From positions 1 to 8,995 of the forward strand of contig JAEHDO010000016.1 in assembly GCA_016880375.1 (NCBI GenBank): a DNA stretch of 8,995 bases. The letters are read 5' to 3'. Of this stretch, positions 5,867 to 8,995 are shown piece after piece. The stretch is from Betaproteobacteria bacterium (GTDB taxonomy: Bacteria > Pseudomonadota > Gammaproteobacteria > Burkholderiales > Rhodocyclaceae). Made by a program: the position numbers and the translations under genes. Below the pieces are notes generated by a model, which was given only the letters and a program-made list of their open reading frames with translations, had not been told where the DNA came from and ran no database searches. Numbering within the stretch: position 1 is the first letter of the stretch; every line of letters starts with the position of its first letter.

Positions 5867-7276
5867 ATGGAAGCCATGGAGTACATCGAGAACCGCACCT
5901 TCGACGAGATCCAGGTCGGCGACAGCGCCACCCTCGTGCGCACCCTCAAGCCGCAGGACATCCAGCTCTTCGCCATCATGTCGGGCGACGTCAACCCGGC
6001 CCACGTCGACCCCGAATACGCCAAGAGCAGCATGTTCCAGGAGGTGATCGCCCACGGCATGTGGGGCGGCGCCCTGATCTCCACCGTGCTCGGCACGCAG
6101 TTCCCCGGCCCCGGCACCCTCTACATCGACCAGACACTGCACTTCTCGCGCCCTGTCGGCCTCGGCGACACCATCACCGTGACGCTGACGGCGACGCGCA
6201 AGTTCGACCACAACCACCACATCCTCTTCGACTGCGTGTGCACCAACCAGGACGGGCAGAAGGTGATCGGCGGCACGGCTGAGGTGCTGGCGCCGACCGA
6301 GAAAATCAAGCGCGCGCGCATCGAACTGCCGGAAGTGACCCTCCTCGACCGCGAAGCGCGCTACCAGCACCTGCTCGACCGCACGCACGGCCTGGCGGCG
6401 ATCCCCATGGCGGTGGTGCACCCCTGCGACCGCGAATCCCTGCTCGGCGTGGTGGAGGCGACGCAGGCCGGACTCATCGTGCCGACGCTGGTCGGCCCGG
6501 AAGCGAAGATCCGCGCGGTGGCCGAGCAGCAGGGCATCGACCTCGCCGGCATCGCCATCATCGACGTCGAGCACAGCCACGCCGCGGCGGCGCGGGCGGT
6601 GGCGCTGGTGCGCGAAGGCCGCGCCGAGGCGCTGATGAAGGGCTCGCTGCACACCGACGAACTGATGGGCGAAGTGGTCGATGCCGCCACCGGCCTGCGC
6701 ACGGCGCGGCGCATCAGCCACGTCTTCCTCGCCGACGTGCCGACCTACCCGAAGCCGCTGCTCATCACCGACGCGGCGATCAACATCGATCCCGACCTGG
6801 AGTGCAAGGCCGACATCGTGCGCAACGCCATCGACCTGGCGCTGGTGCTGGGCATCGTCGAGCCGAAGGTGGCCATCCTCGCCGCCGTCGAAACCGTCAC
6901 CCCCAAGATGCGTGCCACGCTCGACGCCGCGGCGCTGTGCAAGATGGCCGACCGCGGCCAGATCACGGGCGGCGTGCTCGACGGCCCGCTGGCCTTCGAC
7001 AACGCCATCTCCATCGTCGCCGCCAAGACCAAGGGCATCCTCTCCGCCGTGGCCGGCCGCGCCGACATCCTGGTGGTGCCCGACCTCGAGTCCGGCAACA
7101 TGCTCGCCAAGCAGCTCGAATACCTCGCCGAGGCGCTGATGACCGGCGTCGTCGTCGGCGCGCGCGTGCCGATCGTGCTCACCAGCCGCGCCGACACGGC
7201 GGAAACCCGCGCCGCCTCCTGCGCCATCGCGCTGCTCATGGCGCACGCGAAACGCAAGGCCGCGAAAGGCGCCTGA
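5867..7276 (+). CDS. Bifunctional MaoC-type enoyl-CoA hydratase / phosphate acyltransferase
   Basis: The 469-aa protein is a two-domain fusion. Residues ~8-140 form a MaoC hot-dog domain with the (R)-hydratase signature MSGDVNPAHVDPEYA (38-52), including catalytic Asp41 and His46. It should hydrate trans-2-enoyl-CoA to (R)-3-hydroxyacyl-CoA. Residues ~160-465 form a phosphate acetyl/butyryltransferase domain. Its blocks are MKGSLHTDELM (257-267), LLITDAAINIDPD (298-310), GGVLDGPLAFDNAIS (368-382), VPDLESGNMLAKQL (404-417) and GARVPIVLTSRAD (431-443). It should exchange acyl-CoA with acyl phosphate. This architecture is a known proteobacterial fusion, often beside acetate kinase and enoyl-ACP reductase genes, which are not seen here. 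The start is ATG 5867 with a weak GAGA upstream; ATG 5876 is an alternative. The protein is cytoplasmic. Whether the acyltransferase prefers acetyl- or butyryl-CoA cannot be told. Confidence 0.92.
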   Translation: MEAMEYIENRTFDEIQVGDSATLVRTLKPQDIQLFAIMSGDVNPAHVDPEYAKSSMFQEVIAHGMWGGALISTVLGTQFPGPGTLYIDQTLHFSRPVGLGDTITVTLTATRKFDHNHHILFDCVCTNQDGQKVIGGTAEVLAPTEKIKRARIELPEVTLLDREARYQHLLDRTHGLAAIPMAVVHPCDRESLLGVVEATQAGLIVPTLVGPEAKIRAVAEQQGIDLAGIAIIDVEHSHAAAARAVALVREGRAEALMKGSLHTDELMGEVVDAATGLRTARRISHVFLADVPTYPKPLLITDAAINIDPDLECKADIVRNAIDLALVLGIVEPKVAILAAVETVTPKMRATLDAAALCKMADRGQITGGVLDGPLAFDNAISIVAAKTKGILSAVAGRADILVVPDLESGNMLAKQLEYLAEALMTGVVVGARVPIVLTSRADTAETRAASCAIALLMAHAKRKAAKGA

Positions 7277-7290
7277 CACCGCCGCGCACG

Positions 7291-8217
7291 ATGGCCCACG
7301 ACCACGACCACCACGGCCACGCCCACGGCCACGCGCACGGCCACGCCGCCTACCTGCCGGCGGCGCTGGCCGTCACCTTGTTCTATGCGGGGGTCGAAGC
7401 CGGCGCCGGCTGGTGGGCAGGCTCGCTGGCGCTGCTCTCGGATGCCGGCCACATGCTCACCGACGCACTGGCCCTGGCGCTGGCGGCGGCGGCGGCCTGG
7501 GCGGCGCGGCGCCCGCCGACGACGCGCCTCAGCTTCGGCCTGCAGCGCATCGAGATCCTGGCGGCGCTGGGCAACGCCGGCTTCATGCTGGCGGTCATCA
7601 TCGGCATCGCCTGGAGCGCGGTCGACCGCCTGCTGCAGCCGACGCCGGTGCACGGCCTGGCGGTCACCGCGGTGGCGCTGGTCGGCCTGGCGGTCAACCT
7701 CGGCGTCGCCTGGCTGCTGGCGCACGGCGAGGAAACGCTGAATACGCGCGCTGCCCTGCTGCACGTGCTGGGCGACCTCGCCGGCTCGGTGGCGGCGCTG
7801 GCCTCCGGCCTCATCATCCAGTTCACCGGCTGGATGGCGGCTGACCCGCTGCTCTCGCTGCTCATCTGCGCGCTGATCCTGTTTTCCACCCTGCGCCTGG
7901 CGCGCGAGGCGGTGCATGCCCTGCTCGAAGGCGTGCCGCCGGGGCTGACTTTGCCGGAAGTCGGCCGCCGCATGGCCGCCGTCAATGGCGTGACCTCGGT
8001 GCACGACCTGCACATCTGGTCGCTCTCCTCGCGCCGCGCCGCGCTTTCGGCCCATGTCGTCGTGCGCGACCTCGAATCCTGGCCGCACATCCTGGCCGAG
8101 ATGACGGAACTGCTGCACAGCGCCTTCGAAATCGACCACAGCACCCTCCAGCCCGAGCTTTTCCGGCCCGCCCTGTACGCCATCGGCGAGCCGGAAAAGC
8201 CCCGCGCCCACCCCTGA
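7291..8217 (+). CDS. Cation diffusion facilitator, CzcD/ZitB-type zinc efflux transporter
   Basis: The protein is 308 aa and belongs to the CDF family, inner-membrane H+ antiporters exporting Zn2+ and related ions. A His-rich N-terminus (residues 2-18, HDHDHHGH then HGHAHGH) precedes six membrane segments, at roughly 21-41, 45-71, 88-110, 118-144, 156-178 and 184-203. The transport site is visible as HMLTD (His54, Asp58) in segment 2 and HVLGD (His158, Asp162) in segment 5. The two His and two Asp favour zinc-selective members over the all-Asp iron/manganese type. The cytoplasmic C-terminal domain (~205-290) holds the family block VHDLHIWSL (237-245) and His255, typical of the metal-binding dimer fold. 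The gene starts 14 bp after the hydratase/acyltransferase stop with no clear ribosome binding site, so co-transcription and translational coupling are likely. No metal regulator is adjacent. Confidence 0.93.
   Translation: MAHDHDHHGHAHGHAHGHAAYLPAALAVTLFYAGVEAGAGWWAGSLALLSDAGHMLTDALALALAAAAAWAARRPPTTRLSFGLQRIEILAALGNAGFMLAVIIGIAWSAVDRLLQPTPVHGLAVTAVALVGLAVNLGVAWLLAHGEETLNTRAALLHVLGDLAGSVAALASGLIIQFTGWMAADPLLSLLICALILFSTLRLAREAVHALLEGVPPGLTLPEVGRRMAAVNGVTSVHDLHIWSLSSRRAALSAHVVVRDLESWPHILAEMTELLHSAFEIDHSTLQPELFRPALYAIGEPEKPRAHP
7312..7347 (+). repeat. Three tandem 12-bp units coding for His-rich tail
   Basis: Three copies of CACGGCCACGCC (the second ends in G) lie head to tail at 7312-7323, 7324-7335 and 7336-7347. 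Each encodes His-Gly-His-Ala in the metal-binding N-terminus of the zinc transporter. Such in-frame repeats could change copy number by slippage and so alter tail length between strains. Confidence 0.8.
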
Positions 8218-8221
8218 ATCA

Positions 8222-8235
8222 CGCGGAAACCCGCG
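8222..8235 (+). terminator. Weak hairpin after the zinc transporter gene
   Basis: CGCGG, AAAC loop, CCGCG form a 5-bp GC stem that starts 4 bp after the transporter stop codon. No T-tract follows (the next bases are CCAGTCC), so termination would be inefficient or the structure incidental. Confidence 0.3.
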
Positions 8236-8258
8236 CCAGTCCTTGTGTGCGGTGCGAC

Positions 8259-8274
8259 ATACTATATCTAGTGT
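8259..8274 (+). promoter_or_regulatory. NrdR box upstream of nrdJ
   Basis: ATACTATATCTAGTGT matches the NrdR consensus acaCwAtATaTwGtgt at 14 of 16 positions, differing at positions 2 and 10. NrdR is the nucleotide-sensing repressor of ribonucleotide reductase genes. Its sites usually occur as pairs about three helical turns apart upstream of nrd genes. The following gene is nrdJ, which gives strong contextual support. The box lies 75 bp upstream of the best -35, farther than is usual. Confidence 0.82.
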
Positions 8275-8290
8275 GCATTTCTCATTGATT

Positions 8291-8306
8291 ACACAAGAGA
8301 ATTAAA
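8291..8306 (+). promoter_or_regulatory. Degenerate second NrdR box
   Basis: This site starts 32 bp after the start of the strong NrdR box, the spacing expected for paired boxes. Its left half ACACAA fits the consensus exactly, but the right half is poor, giving 9 of 16 matches overall. Position supports it more than sequence does. Confidence 0.45.
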
Positions 8307-8323
8307 TAAGTCATTGTTTTTAC

Positions 8324-8353
8324 GTGAACAAATATTTTTAAAAACCTGTTCAC
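8324..8353 (+). promoter_or_regulatory. Inverted repeat GTGAACA-N16-TGTTCAC over the nrdJ -35
   Basis: The two 7-bp arms, 8324-8330 and 8347-8353, are perfect reverse complements, and the right arm covers most of the -35 hexamer. The arm centres are 23 bp apart, about two helical turns, which suits a dimeric DNA-binding protein. The spacer is AT-rich (TTTTTAAAAA at its centre). The arms do not match NrdR, FNR or LexA sites. The cognate protein is unknown. Confidence 0.5.
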
Positions 8354-8377
8354 ATGGCCTGATCGAAGCAGTATATT
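8349..8377 (+). promoter_or_regulatory. Sigma-70 promoter of nrdJ
   Basis: TTCACA (8349-8354) and TATATT (8372-8377) each match the consensus at 5 of 6 positions, with the ideal 17-bp spacer. The predicted start of transcription is near 8384, leaving a leader of about 37 nt before the ATG at 8421. Confidence 0.65.
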
Positions 8378-8420
8378 GGTCGCCGGTCAGAATCAATTCG
8401 AAATACGGAGAAAAAAACAG

Positions 8421-8995
8421 ATGAGCACAACTCTGTCTTCAAACAACCACGAGACAAAGCTCCGCGACGACAACACCCTACCTGCAGAACAAGAGATTTC
8501 CGGCGAAGTCCTGCTCGAGAAATACGCCAAAGGCAACGAACAGGATGTGCATGACGTGCGCGCCCGCGTGGCGCGCGCCCTGGCCGCCATCGAGGCGGAA
8601 GACAAGCGCGCCCATTGGGAAAAATTCTTCCTCGAAGCGCAGGAGCACGGCTTCGTGCCGGCCGGCCGCATCAACTCCGCCGCCGGCACCGACCTGCAGG
8701 CGACGCTGATCAACTGCTTCGTGCAGCCGGTGGGTGATTCCATCTCCGATGTCGTCGACGGCCGTCCCGGCATCTACACCGCCCTGTCGCAGGCGGCCGA
8801 GACCATGCGCCGCGGCGGCGGCGTCGGCTACGACTTCTCCTCGATCCGCCCGGTCGGCGCCTTCGTCAAGGGCACGCATTCGCGCGCCTCGGGCCCGGTG
8901 TCCTACATGCGCGTCTTCGACCGCTCCTGCGAGACGGTGGAATCCGCCGGCGCGCGCCGCGGCGCCCAGATGGGCGTGCTGCGCTGCGACCATCC
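8421..8995 (+). CDS. nrdJ: Adenosylcobalamin-dependent (class II) ribonucleotide reductase, N-terminal part
   Basis: The frame stays open to the right edge, giving 191 codons of a larger gene. The enzyme reduces ribonucleotides to deoxyribonucleotides using a B12-derived radical, with or without oxygen. Visible family features are [13 protein letters not shown] (79-91) and [13 protein letters not shown] (96-108), where Cys99 is the first redox Cys of the active site. [21 protein letters not shown] (125-145) and [11 protein letters not shown] (157-167) follow. The first ~25 residues are polar and probably disordered. No ATP-cone is present before the catalytic domain, unlike typical class I NrdA. 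The ATG at 8421 has GGAG at 8407-8410, a 10-nt spacing. Upstream NrdR boxes support regulation by NrdR. No cobalamin riboswitch was recognised in the short leader. Class II rather than class I rests on sequence resemblance; the rest of the gene would settle it. Confidence 0.9.
   Translation, partial: MSTTLSSNNHETKLRDDNTLPAEQEISGEVLLEKYAKGNEQDVHDVRARVARALAAIEAEDKRAHWEKFFLEAQEHGFVPAGRINSAAGTDLQATLINCFVQPVGDSISDVVDGRPGIYTALSQAAETMRRGGGVGYDFSSIRPVGAFVKGTHSRASGPVSYMRVFDRSCETVESAGARRGAQMGVLRCDH

Noticed and set aside
5780..7279. 499-codon minus-strand open frame opposite the hydratase/acyltransferase gene
   Set aside because: The plus strand encodes two recognisable domains with catalytic motifs. 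The minus-strand translation is low-complexity His/Arg/Ala-rich sequence typical of the antisense of GC-rich genes.
8285..8298. FNR-type site starting TTGAT
   Set aside because: The left half TTGAT is good, but the right half is CAAGA rather than ATCAA, so only one half-site is present.
8384..8420. Cobalamin riboswitch before the B12-dependent reductase
   Set aside because: The predicted leader is only about 37 nt and no B12-box-like sequence is seen. A cobalamin riboswitch needs roughly 200 nt of structured RNA.

Overview
The window is high-GC bacterial DNA, tightly packed with genes apart from a few short spacers. The gene content points to a betaproteobacterium, most likely of the Rhodocyclales (Azoarcus/Thauera/Accumulibacter-like). 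It includes a MaoC-phosphotransacetylase fusion, a B12-dependent class II ribonucleotide reductase, and an ECF sigma module whose partner protein has a Pro/Ala-rich linker. The taxonomic call is inference from gene style and was not tested.

Layout, left to right. (1) 1-2462, plus strand: two tandem paralogues. The first is cut by the left edge. The second is about 524 aa, with a helical N-terminal part and a C-terminal part carrying a PilZ-like NxSxxG signature. Both are of unknown function. (2) 2469-4647, minus strand: a three-gene ECF module read right to left. It consists of an ECF sigma factor, a single-pass membrane protein in the usual anti-sigma position but without a zinc-finger motif, and a lipoprotein. 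Three GC-rich hairpins fill the 112-bp gap between the first two genes. (3) 4708-5796, plus strand, divergent from the sigma gene: an exported sorbosone/glucose dehydrogenase-type beta-propeller enzyme. (4) 5867-8217, plus strand: a MaoC enoyl-CoA hydratase/phosphate acyltransferase fusion, followed after 14 bp by a CzcD/ZitB-type zinc efflux protein with a His-rich N-terminus. (5) 8218-8420: a 203-bp, partly AT-rich control region. It holds a near-consensus NrdR box, a degenerate second box 32 bp further on, a good sigma-70 promoter, and a 7-bp inverted repeat over its -35. (6) 8421-right edge: the 5' part of nrdJ, a B12-dependent ribonucleotide reductase.

How the parts relate. The sigma factor, membrane protein and lipoprotein probably form one envelope-linked signalling unit. 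Its signal and regulon cannot be read from the sequence. The divergent dehydrogenase shares a 60-bp promoter gap with it and is a plausible but unproven target. The hydratase/acyltransferase and the zinc exporter look co-transcribed without an obvious functional link. The clearest regulatory story is nrdJ, which appears to be under NrdR control.

No RNA genes, insertion sequences, CRISPR arrays or phage genes were seen. No gene-free stretch exceeds about 205 bp. The window looks like ordinary chromosome. The least explained parts are the tandem PilZ-like paralogues, the hairpin cluster inside the ECF operon, and the layered palindromes upstream of nrdJ.
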